Of a stretch of DNA of 64,000 bases, positions 51,523-60,954 are shown one piece after another. A program made the position numbers and the translations under genes. The notes under the pieces are model-generated. The model saw only the letters and a list, made by a program, of their open reading frames with translations, ran no database searches and had not been told where the DNA came from. The DNA comes from Galbibacter kalidii (GTDB lineage Bacteria > Bacteroidota > Bacteroidia > Flavobacteriales > Flavobacteriaceae): contig NZ_JAPFGA010000008.1 in NCBI RefSeq assembly GCF_026241135.1, positions 1-64,000 on the forward strand, read 5' to 3'. Each line of letters begins with the position of its first letter. The first letter of the stretch is position 1.

Positions 51523-52743
51523 TTACTTTGATCCATATTGTATCCCTAATTCAAGTCCGCGTAACTCTGCCAGGCCTTTCATCCTTCCCATGAGCGAGTA
51601 TCCGGGGTAGAGTTCGGTTTTTTCAAAAGAATGTAAAAATCCGTGGTCGGGGCGCATTGGAAGGCTTAGATTCCGTTTTTGCATTAATTTAACCAATTTT
51701 TCCATAATAGCTTCCATAGGATTGTCGCCATTCAGGTGTTCGCTTTCGCGGAAAATGTTTTCGTTTTCCCTTACCACATTCCGAAGATGAAGAAAATGGA
51801 TACGGTCTTCAAAATCGTCAATGATGCTTAAAAGATCATTGTTGGGCTGTGCTCCAAGCGAACCGGTACAATAGCATAAACCATTGGCTTGAAAGGGTAC
51901 GGCATCAAATATCTGACGCAGGTCGTCTTGGGTGCAAACCACTCTTGGCAATCCTAAAACAGAAAAAGGAGGATCGTCTGGGTGAATGGCTAGTTTCAAC
52001 CCGAGCCTTTCAGCCACCGGAGCCACTTCCGACAGGAAATAGACCAGATTCTTTCTCAGTTTTTCATCATCGATATGTTTGTAATCATCAAGCAAGGACA
52101 ATACCTGTTCGGCAGTAAAATTTTCAGTACTTCCGGGAAGGCCGAGTAAAACGCTTCGGAAAAGTGTGTTTTTATCTTCCTCTGAAAGCGAATCTCCATA
52201 TTCCTTAGCTGTAGTAACTTCTTCTTGGGTGTAATCCTGTTCTGCATTTGGACGTTTCAGTAGAAACACATCAAAAAAGATAAAAGCGGTCTTATTGTAC
52301 AACAATGCACGGGTGCCATCGGGATTTTTGTGACTGTGGTGCGTTCTGACCCAATCCAATACCGGCATAAAGTTGTAGGTGATCACTTCAATACCGCATT
52401 GGGCAATGTTCTTTAGACTGATCTTATAGTTTTCGATATACTGCTTGTAATTGCCTTCGCCCCGTTTTATGTCTTCATGCACAGGCAAGCTTTCTATCAC
52501 CGTCCATTCCAATCCTACATCGCGTACCAGCTGTTGCCGTTTTTTGATTTCATCAACCGTCCAAATATCCCCCGCAGGAATCTGGTGTAATGCAGTTACA
52601 ATTCCTGTAATACCACATTGTTTTAGATCCTCCAATTGAACCTTATCATGAGGCCCGTACCATCGCATGGTTTGGTGAATCTTCCTAACCCCGCCAGCTG
52701 GCGGGGGAACTATTGTATTTTTTTTATGTTGATTTTGATTCAT
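51523..52743 (-). CDS. uxuA: D-mannonate dehydratase
   Basis: Dehydrates D-mannonate to 2-keto-3-deoxygluconate in the glucuronate pathway. Motifs: TMRWYGPHDKVQLEDLKQCG at the family N-terminus, LGLKLAIHPDDPPFSVLGLP, LCYCTGSLGAQPNND, FLHLRNVV and MRPDHGFLHSFEK (metal-binding His and Cys). The first 25 codons (ending KIHQT) extend past the usual start and contain VPPPAGGVRK, encoded by a perfect 18-bp palindrome. Either the true start is the Met of MRWYGP (52668) or a repeat was inserted in frame. The position next to GH67 and GH115 fits use of released glucuronate. Confidence 0.93.
   Translation of the reverse strand: MNQNQHKKNTIVPPPAGGVRKIHQTMRWYGPHDKVQLEDLKQCGITGIVTALHQIPAGDIWTVDEIKKRQQLVRDVGLEWTVIESLPVHEDIKRGEGNYKQYIENYKISLKNIAQCGIEVITYNFMPVLDWVRTHHSHKNPDGTRALLYNKTAFIFFDVFLLKRPNAEQDYTQEEVTTAKEYGDSLSEEDKNTLFRSVLLGLPGSTENFTAEQVLSLLDDYKHIDDEKLRKNLVYFLSEVAPVAERLGLKLAIHPDDPPFSVLGLPRVVCTQDDLRQIFDAVPFQANGLCYCTGSLGAQPNNDLLSIIDDFEDRIHFLHLRNVVRENENIFRESEHLNGDNPMEAIMEKLVKLMQKRNLSLPMRPDHGFLHSFEKTELYPGYSLMGRMKGLAELRGLELGIQYGSK
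52689..52706. repeat. perfect palindrome CCCCGCCAGCTGGCGGGG at the uxuA 5' end
   Basis: An 18-bp perfect palindrome inside the first codons of uxuA as read from the ATG at 52743. If the shorter start at 52668 is used, it lies in the leader and could fold over the start region. Confidence 0.85.
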
Positions 52744-52776
52744 TGTTTGTGTTTTAATCTCACTAAATAGGTTTTT

Positions 52777-52798
52777 CCCCTCTCCTTTGGGGAGGGGC
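52777..52798. repeat. palindromic repeat between uxuA and the SDR gene
   Basis: Its 21-base core (52777-52797) is identical to the one inside GH115 (47850-47870). It lies in the 60-bp gap of the operon, where it can form a strong hairpin in the mRNA; flanking TTTTT on one side gives it a terminator-like look. Confidence 0.85.
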
Positions 52799-52803
52799 TT
52801 TTT

Positions 52804-53556
52804 TCAAAACCCAATACTATTCCCGCCATCTACAGGCAATACAGTTCCTGTTACAAAACTAGCCTCGTTGAGCGCTAAAAAGTACACTGCATTTGCTATG
52901 TTCGACGGTTTGCCCAAAACACCCATAGGAGTTCTGCCCAAGACCTTCTTTTTTCGTTCCGGGTCGTTGTTCAAGGCTTTGGACGACATTTTGGTTTTGA
53001 TAAACCCGGGAGCGATACAGTTCACACGTATACCGTATTGTGCTAAATCGACGGCCATAGCACGTGTCATGGCTTCAATAGCACCTTTACTTGCTGAATA
53101 GGCAATTACTTTTGGCAATCCATATTGTGAAGCCATGGAACTGATGTTGATAATGCTTCCGCCACCGTTTTCTTTCATTACTATTGAAACTTCACGGCTC
53201 ACAGAAAATACGCTTTGTACATTGGTGTGAATAATAGAGGCGAATTCTTCATCGGTTACTTCGGTGAATTCTTTTTTCATATTGATCCCCGCATTGTTCA
53301 CAAGAATATCGATATGACCGGCTTCTGAAGCAATTTTTTTGACCATGGATGGAACCTGATCGGTTTTAGTAAGGTCGAAGATCACAGGAACAGCATTTTC
53401 TCCAATTTCCTTGCATGCCGCTTCGGTTTTTTCCACCGATCGTCCAATAATATAGGTTTTGATACCGTTTTCACACAATTTCTTTGACGTTGCAAATCCT
53501 AATCCGGCATTCCCTCCGGTAACAATAGCTGTTTTTTGATTCATTTTTAATGACAT
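52804..53556 (-). CDS. SDR-family oxidoreductase, probable fructuronate (mannonate) reductase
   Basis: A classical short-chain dehydrogenase of 250 residues. Cofactor motif TGGNAGLGFA (TGxxxGxG), NNAG in ILVNNAGINMKKEF, the catalytic Ser in IINISSMASQYGL, and YSASKGAIE with the YxxxK pair. The C-terminus IANAVYFLALNEASFVTGTV ends with LPVDGG. A start 12 nt downstream (MNQKTAIV) is equally good. It sits between GH67 and uxuA, so it most likely reduces fructuronate to mannonate. This is inferred from context, since SDR substrates cannot be read from sequence. It is not homologous to E. coli UxuB. Confidence 0.88.
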   Translation of the reverse strand: MSLKMNQKTAIVTGGNAGLGFATSKKLCENGIKTYIIGRSVEKTEAACKEIGENAVPVIFDLTKTDQVPSMVKKIASEAGHIDILVNNAGINMKKEFTEVTDEEFASIIHTNVQSVFSVSREVSIVMKENGGGSIINISSMASQYGLPKVIAYSASKGAIEAMTRAMAVDLAQYGIRVNCIAPGFIKTKMSSKALNNDPERKKKVLGRTPMGVLGKPSNIANAVYFLALNEASFVTGTVLPVDGGNSIGF

Positions 53557-53560
53557 ATAA

Positions 53561-55717
53561 TTAATCCCATTGTGGCCTTATTCCCGGCGCATAAGGAAAT
53601 TTTAATGATTGATAATAATCCAGTGTTTTAGTAGGTTTTTCCATTTCTTTCGGAAATTCTCTTTTTGAAAAAGTTTGGAAATATAGCATGGAAGCATCTC
53701 GCCACCATTTGGCTTCTTTTAGCTGAATTTTCAATAACATATTTACCTCCTTAAACTGGTTTGAGGTGATAAAAGGTTTCATTTTTTGCCATGCGGCTTG
53801 CATGCCTTCGACTTGATCCACACCTTCTTGATATTTCAACCCCAAATTGTCCCAAAGTGTTTTTCCGTTCTTGAGTTTATAATCCCACGAAAGGTGATGA
53901 AACCAAAGCAAATATGTTTCAGGACAGGTTTCCAGTTCGTTGAACATTGTTGCGACTTCCGAAGCATATTGTGAAGTGGCATCACTCCCTGTTGGAGTTC
54001 TATCAAAACCAATCCCTTCAGCATCTGCTTTGTGATAATAAGTGGGATTCCACTCGGGTCTGGAAAGGTTGCCTACCCAAGGTCCGGGCCCGTAATGATG
54101 TCCGGTGTCCATTAAGTGATGTAAGCCCAAAGGTGTCATATAGTTGACGACGGCTTCCCGTGATTTTATCATTAAATCGGTCATAGGAGTGACAAAATCC
54201 TCATCGTTGGAATAGGTTAAACGAAGCCATTCCTCTGCAATTTTTTCTGAACTGAGATACGGATCCCAAGCGAGTCTTCCATAGCCGTACCAATTGGCTT
54301 GTCCGAAAGGATGTCCTGTCCAATTGATGTCACTGCCAATATTGGCCACTCCGGCCATTCCGGTAATTTTTTTATCGTCAAGGGTACCGTCGATGACTTT
54401 AGCCACCGTTGACCCTTTTCCGTGTTGATAAGTATCAGCATCTAAAACTTCCTCATAAAGTTTTGGTAGGAAAACCAAATGGGTACTAAAGCCGAGATAT
54501 TCCTGTGTGATTTGAAATTCCATCATTAATGGTGTTTTGGGCATGGCACCAAACATAGGATGAAAAGGTTCCCTGGGTTGAAAATCGATGGGACCGTTTT
54601 TCACCTGTATCAACACATTGTCTTTAAACTTTCCATCCATAGGAACAAACTCGCTATAGGCTTGTTTTGCCCTGTCGGTTGCATCATGTTCAGAATACAC
54701 AAAGGCACGCCACATCACAACTCCGTTATGAGGTGCTACTGTTTCAGCAAGCATATTGGCTCCATCAACATGAGATCTTCCGTAGTTTTGCGGACCGGGT
54801 TGTCCTTCAGAATTGGCTTTCACCAAAAATCCACCGAAATCGGGAATAGCCTTGTAGATCTCGTCTGCTTTATCCTTCCACCATTGTTGCACTTCAGGAT
54901 CTAAAGGATCAGCTGTTGAAAGTTCGCCAATTTCTATAGGAGCTGAGAATCTTGCTGTGAGATACACTTTTATGCCGTAAGGCCTGAAAACATCAGCTAA
55001 AGCTTTTACTTTTTCAATATAATGTGGGGTTAAGACCAAGGCGTTGGCATTTACGTTGGTCAATACCGTCCCATTAATCCCGATAGAAGCGTTTGCCCTT
55101 GCGTAATCAATATAACGTTGATCGATATAGCCCGGAAGTCTGTGCCATTTCCATATGGAAGCTCCGGCATAACCACGCTCTACACTTCTGTCGAGGTTGT
55201 CCCAATGATTTAGGATACGGATATCGGTTTTTGGAATTTCCAACTGATGGATATCCTCAATAGACCGTTGTGTTTGTAATTGCCTGAGAAAATAAAAAGT
55301 CCCGTATAGCACACCCAGATCACTTTTTGCAGTGATTATAATGTTATTTTCATGAGAAGTGATCAGGAAACCATCTTTTTTAAGGATTAACACACTTTTT
55401 TCGATTTGATTTTGAATTTCAGCGTCTAAATGATCAATCGTTCCCACGACCAATGTATGTGCTTCCGACGATGAATTGACAAAAGGAACAGCAGTGTCTA
55501 ATAATGCTGATAGCCCGCGTGTTAATTCCTTTTTTGAAATTTCCAGGGTCTCACTTCCGGTTTCGTGATAGATCGATTGGATACTGTTTCTATAGGAAGT
55601 TAGTAGCGTTTTATTTTGTATTTTCCGATATTTAAGCCACAGTTCATAGCCGTTTGCGAACGATAGACTTACGCAGAGCAAGAGAATTGTTGTAAAAAAC
55701 GCTGTTTTTTTGTGCAT
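53561..55717 (-). CDS. GH67 alpha-glucuronidase
   Basis: Removes (methyl)glucuronic acid from the non-reducing terminal xylose of xylooligosaccharides. The ATG at 55715-55717 (MHKKTAFFTTILLLCVSLSF) is the start, as it opens a signal peptide with no lipobox, so the enzyme is probably periplasmic. Motifs: RILNHWDNLDRSVERGYAGA, GFLVKANSEGQPGPQNYGRS, VMWRAFVYSEHD, NWYGYGRLAWDP, and the C-terminal LWFHHLSWDYKLKNGKT. 718 residues is the usual size. It is the first gene of the minus-strand operon GH67-SDR-uxuA-GH10-GH115. Its promoter region is shared with GH3 and contains an operator. Confidence 0.95.
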   Translation of the reverse strand: MHKKTAFFTTILLLCVSLSFANGYELWLKYRKIQNKTLLTSYRNSIQSIYHETGSETLEISKKELTRGLSALLDTAVPFVNSSSEAHTLVVGTIDHLDAEIQNQIEKSVLILKKDGFLITSHENNIIITAKSDLGVLYGTFYFLRQLQTQRSIEDIHQLEIPKTDIRILNHWDNLDRSVERGYAGASIWKWHRLPGYIDQRYIDYARANASIGINGTVLTNVNANALVLTPHYIEKVKALADVFRPYGIKVYLTARFSAPIEIGELSTADPLDPEVQQWWKDKADEIYKAIPDFGGFLVKANSEGQPGPQNYGRSHVDGANMLAETVAPHNGVVMWRAFVYSEHDATDRAKQAYSEFVPMDGKFKDNVLIQVKNGPIDFQPREPFHPMFGAMPKTPLMMEFQITQEYLGFSTHLVFLPKLYEEVLDADTYQHGKGSTVAKVIDGTLDDKKITGMAGVANIGSDINWTGHPFGQANWYGYGRLAWDPYLSSEKIAEEWLRLTYSNDEDFVTPMTDLMIKSREAVVNYMTPLGLHHLMDTGHHYGPGPWVGNLSRPEWNPTYYHKADAEGIGFDRTPTGSDATSQYASEVATMFNELETCPETYLLWFHHLSWDYKLKNGKTLWDNLGLKYQEGVDQVEGMQAAWQKMKPFITSNQFKEVNMLLKIQLKEAKWWRDASMLYFQTFSKREFPKEMEKPTKTLDYYQSLKFPYAPGIRPQWD

Positions 55718-55732
55718 TGACAATTTTATTTA

Positions 55733-55743
55733 AGAAATCGATT
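55733..55743. promoter_or_regulatory. possible second operator-like site upstream of GH67
   Basis: AAATCGATTGT keeps the ATCGATT core and one arm of the main operator (GCAAYCGATTGC) but has lost the GCAA arm. It is 16-26 bp before the GH67 start. It may be a weak auxiliary site. Confidence 0.3.
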
Positions 55744-55823
55744 GTATGATATGTAAATATGGTAATATATGCCATTTATTAATGGTAAATTAAATGAAAA
55801 TATATATATTGTCAAAATATTTA

Positions 55824-55837
55824 TGCAACCGATTGCG
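55824..55837. promoter_or_regulatory. LacI-type operator between GH67 and GH3
   Basis: TGCAACCGATTGCG matches the other operators (GCAAYCGATTGC core) with one mismatch in the palindrome. It is 50 bp before the GH3 start and about 110 bp before GH67. A TATTTTAA sequence at 55842-55849 sits where a -7 box would be, 4 nt after the site, the same geometry as at xylB. Confidence 0.75.
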
Positions 55838-55887
55838 TTTTTATTTTAAAACAGAACGAATTCATAAACTAACCAAACTGTATATCA

Positions 55888-58143
55888 ATGAAAAAAAACT
55901 TATTTAACAAAGCTATTTTATTACTCCTATTTGGTTTTGTAATTACATCTTGTAAAAAAACAGCGGAAAGTCCGGAAGCGGTTGAGGAATCTGAAGTAAG
56001 TACTGAAGCTTCATACAACTTTCCGTTTTACGATCCGTCTTTATCCATAGAAGAAAGGGTGGAAGACTTAATTTCCAGATTGACCTTAGAAGAGAAATCC
56101 CTTCAGATGATGCATAATACACCGGCTATCGATCGCCTTGGTATTCCACCTTATAGTTATTGGAATGAGGCTTTGCACGGTGTTGGTCGATCTGGGAAGG
56201 CCACGGTGTTTCCGCAAGCTATTGGTCTTGGAGCTACTTTCGATAGCGATTTGGCTTTCAGGGTAGCATCAGCCATATCCGACGAAGCTAGGGCAAAATA
56301 TAACGCTGCCAAGGAAAAAGGGTATCATAAACAATATGGCGGACTCACTTTTTGGTCGCCTAATGTGAATATCTTTCGCGATCCGAGATGGGGGCGCGGA
56401 CAAGAAACATACGGAGAAGATCCGTATCTGACTTCAATAATCGGAGCGTCTTTTGTAAGAGGCTTGCAAGGGGATAATGATAAATATTTAAAGGCGGCGG
56501 CTTGCGCAAAGCATTATGCGGTGCATAGCGGTCCGGAGAAATTGAGACACCAGTTTAATGCCGTGGCCAATATGAAAGATATGTGGGAGACCTACCTTCC
56601 GGCTTTCAAGGCATTGGTAGATGCTGATGTGGAAGCGGTGATGTGTGCCTACAACAGTACCAATGGAGAACCTTGTTGTGCAAATTCTTATTTGATAGAT
56701 GAGGTGTTGATAGATGAATGGGGCTTTGACGGACATGTATTGAGTGATTGTTGGGCGATAGCGGATTTTTATTCCCAGGATAACGGACACGGGGTTGCAG
56801 CAAATGCAGCAGAAGCGGCTGCAATGGCTGTAAAAAGTAATGTAAGCCTGAATTGTGGAGCTTCTTATGGCGCTTTACCGGAAGCAGTGGAGAAAGGCCT
56901 TGTAACCGAAGAAGAAATGGATGACCAATTAAGAATATTGCTTCGCACAAGATTCAAATTAGGACTTTTTGATCCTGAGGGTAGTAATCCGTATGACGAT
57001 ATACCAAAAGATGTGATCAATAGTGACGAACACAGGGCTTTGGCCAGGGAAGTAGCGCAGAAAGGGATTGTGATGCTCAAAAATAATGGTGTTTTACCCT
57101 TGAAGAACGACCTTTCCAAATATTTTGTAACCGGACCCAATGCCGCCAATGTCGATATTTTATTAGGAAATTATTACGGAGTAAACCCGGAGATGGTTAC
57201 GATTTTGGAAGGTGTAACCAAAGCGGTAAGTCCTGCCAGTCAGTTGCAATATCGTTTAGGGACAATGTTAGACAGACAATCTTTGAATCCGCAGGATTGG
57301 GCAAGTGGAAATGCAGGAAACAGTGATGCGACCATAGCCGTTTTGGGAATCTCAAGCCTGTTGGAAGGAGAAGAAGGGGAGTCCTTGGCATCACCAACAG
57401 CAGGAGACCGGTTGGATTATAACCTCCCCAAAAATCAGATTGATTATTTACAAAGACTTCGTAATACAGCAGGGGAGCGCCCCATTATTGCTGTCATTAC
57501 AGGAGGGAGTCCGATGAATTTAGCAAAAGTCCACGAACTTGCAGATGCCGTGCTTTTTGTGTGGTATCCCGGGGAAGAAGGAGGAAATGCCGTTGCCGAT
57601 GTGCTTTTTGGGAAAATGTCTCCGTCGGGTAGGTTGCCGATCACATTTCCGAAGTCATTGGATCAATTACCTGCTTATGATGACTACAGCATGGAAGGGA
57701 GAACATATAAGTATATGGATGAAGACCCGATGTACCCTTTTGGTTTCGGATTGAGCTATTCAAGTTTCAGTTATGGAACGATGGATGTGTCATCAGAAAC
57801 AATAGCGGAAGGAGAGGAGCTTTCAGTAAAAGTTAAGGTCACAAACGATGGGAGATATGACGCAGAAGAAGTGGTTCAGTTGTATATTAGTGATTTGGAA
57901 GCTTCGGTAAGGATTCCTAATTTCCAATTACAGGGAACACAGCGTGTTCATCTTCAAGCAGGGAATTCTGAAGAAGTCAATTTTAAAATTACTCCTGAAA
58001 TGTTGGAATTGGTCAACAATGAAGGAAAGCGTGTTTTGGAAAAAGGGGAGTTTAAAATATATTTAGGCGGTTCGAGTCCGATGAAACGAAGTCTTGAATT
58101 GGGCGCTTCAAAATTAGCTGAAGCAGTTGTTACTCTTCAGTAA
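55888..58143 (+). CDS. GH3 family beta-xylosidase/beta-glucosidase, lipoprotein
   Basis: Removes terminal beta-linked xylose or glucose. 751 residues. The lipobox is LLLFGFVITSCKKT. The (beta/alpha)8 domain starts SIEERVEDLISRLTLEEKSL and contains YSYWNEALHGVGRSGKATVF and NIFRDPRWGRGQETYGEDPY. The catalytic nucleophile Asp is in FDGHVLSDCWAIADF. The alpha/beta-sandwich domain (about residues 390-590) and the C-terminal FnIII-like domain follow. The similarity is to beta-xylosidases (GPEKLRHQFNAVANMKDM). It is transcribed alone, downstream of an operator, and is convergent with the lacI gene at 1 nt distance. Confidence 0.93.
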   Translation: MKKNLFNKAILLLLFGFVITSCKKTAESPEAVEESEVSTEASYNFPFYDPSLSIEERVEDLISRLTLEEKSLQMMHNTPAIDRLGIPPYSYWNEALHGVGRSGKATVFPQAIGLGATFDSDLAFRVASAISDEARAKYNAAKEKGYHKQYGGLTFWSPNVNIFRDPRWGRGQETYGEDPYLTSIIGASFVRGLQGDNDKYLKAAACAKHYAVHSGPEKLRHQFNAVANMKDMWETYLPAFKALVDADVEAVMCAYNSTNGEPCCANSYLIDEVLIDEWGFDGHVLSDCWAIADFYSQDNGHGVAANAAEAAAMAVKSNVSLNCGASYGALPEAVEKGLVTEEEMDDQLRILLRTRFKLGLFDPEGSNPYDDIPKDVINSDEHRALAREVAQKGIVMLKNNGVLPLKNDLSKYFVTGPNAANVDILLGNYYGVNPEMVTILEGVTKAVSPASQLQYRLGTMLDRQSLNPQDWASGNAGNSDATIAVLGISSLLEGEEGESLASPTAGDRLDYNLPKNQIDYLQRLRNTAGERPIIAVITGGSPMNLAKVHELADAVLFVWYPGEEGGNAVADVLFGKMSPSGRLPITFPKSLDQLPAYDDYSMEGRTYKYMDEDPMYPFGFGLSYSSFSYGTMDVSSETIAEGEELSVKVKVTNDGRYDAEEVVQLYISDLEASVRIPNFQLQGTQRVHLQAGNSEEVNFKITPEMLELVNNEGKRVLEKGEFKIYLGGSSPMKRSLELGASKLAEAVVTLQ

Positions 58144-58144
58144 T

Positions 58145-59179
58145 TTATGATTTTTTCCTGTTGGACGAATCGCGCACAATAATATCGGTGTGCAATACCG
58201 TAACTTCAGAAATACCCTCATCATGCGTTTTGTCTGAATGGTTCAGGATTCGTTTTGCTGAGATCCGGCCCATTTTTTCGGCAGGATGCGATACTGTTGA
58301 TAGCGACGGCTCTACGATAGAAGCGATGGGGTCGTCGTTAAAGCCAATAACGGCTAGTTCTTCCGGTATTTTCACGCCTTGTTTTTTAGCTGTCATAACT
58401 GCACTGACAGCAGCGGTGTCGTTGGCAGAAAAAATACCATCCGGAGGGGAAGGAAGTTTGAGAAGCTTTTTTGTTGCTTTTTCGCCTTCCTCAAAACTTA
58501 AAGTTTTAAAATGGATTATAAGTTCGTCGTCGATCTCGATTTCATGTTCCTTTAGCGCATCGAGATATCCTTTTTTACGTCCTTCATAAATGTTTCTGTG
58601 TTGTGCTCCTGCAAAATGCGCGATTCTGGTGCAACCTTGTTCGATGAGGTGTTTGGTGGCGTTATATCCTGCGGTATAATTATCGATAACTACCTTGTAT
58701 GAGTTTAATCCGTGAGGAGCCCTATCTACAAATACAACCGGAATACCTTGTTTCATAAATTGTTTGAAGTGATCCAGTTTTATGGTTTCCATGGATAGTG
58801 AGACAATGAGTCCGCTTATTCTACTATCATAGAGAGCTTTGGTATTGTTGACCTCATTTTCATATTTATCGTGAGACTGACTGATAATCACATTGTATCC
58901 GGATTTTCGGGCTTCTTCTTCTATTCCGCTAATGAGCGAAGACATAAAAGGCCTGTTGATACGGGATATGGAAATCCCAATGGTCTTACTTTTATTGTTC
59001 CTCAATCCTGCTGCCAATGTATTGGGCCTGTATCCCATTTCTTGGGCAGTTTCTTTGATCTTCTTGATCGTTTTCTTGCTGATGCTTTTATGATCATTCA
59101 AGGCCCTGGAAATTGTTGAGGGTGAATAATTAAGCTCTCTGGCAAGATCATAAATAGTGATCTCTTTTTTTAAACTCAT
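58145..59179 (-). CDS. LacI/GalR-family transcriptional regulator of the xylan locus
   Basis: 344 residues. The N-terminal helix-turn-helix is TIYDLARELNYSPSTISRAL followed by NDHKSISKKTIKKIKETAQE and GYRPN; the hinge helix is NTLAAGLRNNKS. The periplasmic-binding-like core runs from TIGISISRINRPF to the end (QGCTRIAHFAGAQ, GFNDDPIASIVEP). Its place between GH3 and xylB, divergent from xylB, suggests it represses the three promoters carrying GCAAYCGATTGC sites; the ligand would be xylose, a xylooligosaccharide or a phosphorylated derivative. No HTCS or ECF regulator is present in the xylan locus. Confidence 0.93.
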   Translation of the reverse strand: MSLKKEITIYDLARELNYSPSTISRALNDHKSISKKTIKKIKETAQEMGYRPNTLAAGLRNNKSKTIGISISRINRPFMSSLISGIEEEARKSGYNVIISQSHDKYENEVNNTKALYDSRISGLIVSLSMETIKLDHFKQFMKQGIPVVFVDRAPHGLNSYKVVIDNYTAGYNATKHLIEQGCTRIAHFAGAQHRNIYEGRKKGYLDALKEHEIEIDDELIIHFKTLSFEEGEKATKKLLKLPSPPDGIFSANDTAAVSAVMTAKKQGVKIPEELAVIGFNDDPIASIVEPSLSTVSHPAEKMGRISAKRILNHSDKTHDEGISEVTVLHTDIIVRDSSNRKKS

Positions 59180-59408
59180 ATTAATCTTTAGTTCAGAGTG
59201 GTGATGAGAAGTCTTTCTACTTTATAAAAATGTAAAATAAGACTTCCTGTTATGTTTTTTTGTTTTAAATTTCAAACTAGTTTCATTTAAAAACCAGAAT
59301 TATAGCGCGAAATTTTTATTTGAGGGCTTTCTGTTAATTTGAAAATCAATTGGCTGGATAAATTTAAAGATTTCATTTTTTTATGTAATATTTTTAGATA
59401 TTATTTTA

Positions 59409-59422
59409 TGCAACCGATTCCG
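59409..59422. promoter_or_regulatory. LacI-type operator upstream of xylB
   Basis: TGCAACCGATTCCG is the third copy of the operator, with two mismatches to the perfect palindrome at 38794. It starts 51 bp before the xylB ATG, and 5 nt downstream of it begins the promoter box at 59428-59435. Binding there would block initiation. Confidence 0.75.
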
Positions 59423-59427
59423 TTATT

Positions 59428-59435
59428 TATATTTG
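59428..59435 (+). promoter_or_regulatory. -7 box (TAnnTTTG) of the xylB-xylA-xylT operon
   Basis: TATATTTG matches the Bacteroidota -7 consensus TAnnTTTG exactly. It is 25 bp before the ATG. No convincing -33 TTTG element is visible at the expected place, which is covered by or lies just upstream of the operator. Confidence 0.6.
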
Positions 59436-59459
59436 AGACCTCAAAAGTAATAAAAAAAT

Positions 59460-60947
59460 ATGTTTAGTATAGGATATGATATTGGGAGTTCTTCAATAAA
59501 AGCAGCTTTGATCGATCAAAAAGATGGTCGAGTAGTAGCAAAAACCCAATATCCGGAAAAAGAAATGCCCATTACATCCTTAAAAATAGGTTGGGGTGAA
59601 CAAGACCCTGAAATGTGGTGGGAGAATGTTTGTAAAGCAACCCAAAAACTTCTTCAGCTTTCAAAAATAAACGCAAATGAAATAAAAAGTATAGGAATTT
59701 CATACCAAATGCACGGTTTGGTGTTGGTCGATAAAGATTTGAATGTGTTGCGACCTTCAATCATTTGGTGCGACAGTAGAGCTGTGGAAACCGGAAACGG
59801 ATTGTTTTTGAAAAATAAAGAACGAAGTATCGATACTTTATTGAATTCCCCGGGAAATTTCACTTTATCTAAATTGAAATGGGTGAAGGATAACGAACCG
59901 GAGATTTATAAAAAGATATACAAATACATGCTTCCCGGAGATTATATCGCGATGAAATTAAGCGGGGACTGTGTCACCACCCCATCGGGATTGTCTGAAG
60001 GGATCACTTGGGATTTTAAATCAGATGCCCCGGCCTATTGGTTGTTGGAGTCGGCCGGAATTGATTCCGAATTGATCCCGGAAATAAAACCTACTTTTTC
60101 TGAACAGGGAACTGTGAACAGTGAAGGCGCAAAAGCAAGCGGACTCCCGGAAGGAATACCGATTAGCTACAGGGCAGGTGATCAGCCTAACAATGCCATG
60201 TCCCTTAATGTCTTTAATCCCGGGGAAATTGCCGCAACCGGAGGTACTTCCGGAGTTGTTTATGCGATATCCGACAAAGGAAGCACACAGGAAAGCACGA
60301 GAATCAACAGCTTTGCCCATGTAAATCATACGGCAAAAGCTCCGAGAATTGGTAAACTATTGAATATTAATGGTGCCGGAATTCAATACAGCTGGATTCG
60401 AAATCAGTTGACAGATGGCATGTCGTATGGTAAAATGAACGGATTTGCTGAAGAGGTCCCTGTAGGTTCCGAAGGTTTGAAGATTTTACCTTTTGGGAAT
60501 GGTGCAGAGCGTATGCTGGGAAACAAAAGTAACGGAGCACAGGTCTCTAATTTGAATTTCAATATCCACAGAAAAGGACATATATTCAGGGCTGCTTTGG
60601 AAGGTATAGCCTTTTCTATGGTTTATGGGATGGAAATATTGGCAAACGACAATGTAAAGGTTACGTCTATCAAAGCAGGAGGCGATAACCTATTCCGCTC
60701 AGAAATATTTTCATCAACCATTTCAACCCTGACCAAAAGCGACATCAATATAGTGGAAACCACTGGAGCTGTTGGTGCTGCACGTGCATCGGCTTATGCT
60801 TTAGGGGTTTTTAAAACCTTTGATGAAGCTGTAGCAACAGACGAAATAAAACAAACATATACCCCAGAACAAAACAAACAGGCTTATGAAGAAGCCTATG
60901 GGGCATGGAAAGAAGAATTAACCAGATACATAAATAGATTTAATTAA
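59460..60947 (+). CDS. xylB: xylulokinase (FGGY family)
   Basis: Phosphorylates D-xylulose to xylulose 5-phosphate. N-terminal ATP-binding strand [36 protein letters not shown]; the catalytic Asp is in [12 protein letters not shown]-terminal [16 protein letters not shown]. 495 residues is normal for FGGY kinases. It is the first gene of a three-gene operon with xylA (7-nt gap) and xylT (46-nt gap), under a LacI-type operator and a TAnnTTTG box. Cytoplasmic. Confidence 0.96.
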   Translation: MFSIGYDIGSSSIKAALIDQKDGRVVAKTQYPEKEMPITSLKIGWGEQDPEMWWENVCKATQKLLQLSKINANEIKSIGISYQMHGLVLVDKDLNVLRPSIIWCDSRAVETGNGLFLKNKERSIDTLLNSPGNFTLSKLKWVKDNEPEIYKKIYKYMLPGDYIAMKLSGDCVTTPSGLSEGITWDFKSDAPAYWLLESAGIDSELIPEIKPTFSEQGTVNSEGAKASGLPEGIPISYRAGDQPNNAMSLNVFNPGEIAATGGTSGVVYAISDKGSTQESTRINSFAHVNHTAKAPRIGKLLNINGAGIQYSWIRNQLTDGMSYGKMNGFAEEVPVGSEGLKILPFGNGAERMLGNKSNGAQVSNLNFNIHRKGHIFRAALEGIAFSMVYGMEILANDNVKVTSIKAGGDNLFRSEIFSSTISTLTKSDINIVETTGAVGAARASAYALGVFKTFDEAVATDEIKQTYTPEQNKQAYEEAYGAWKEELTRYINRFN

Positions 60948-60954
60948 GAAAAAG

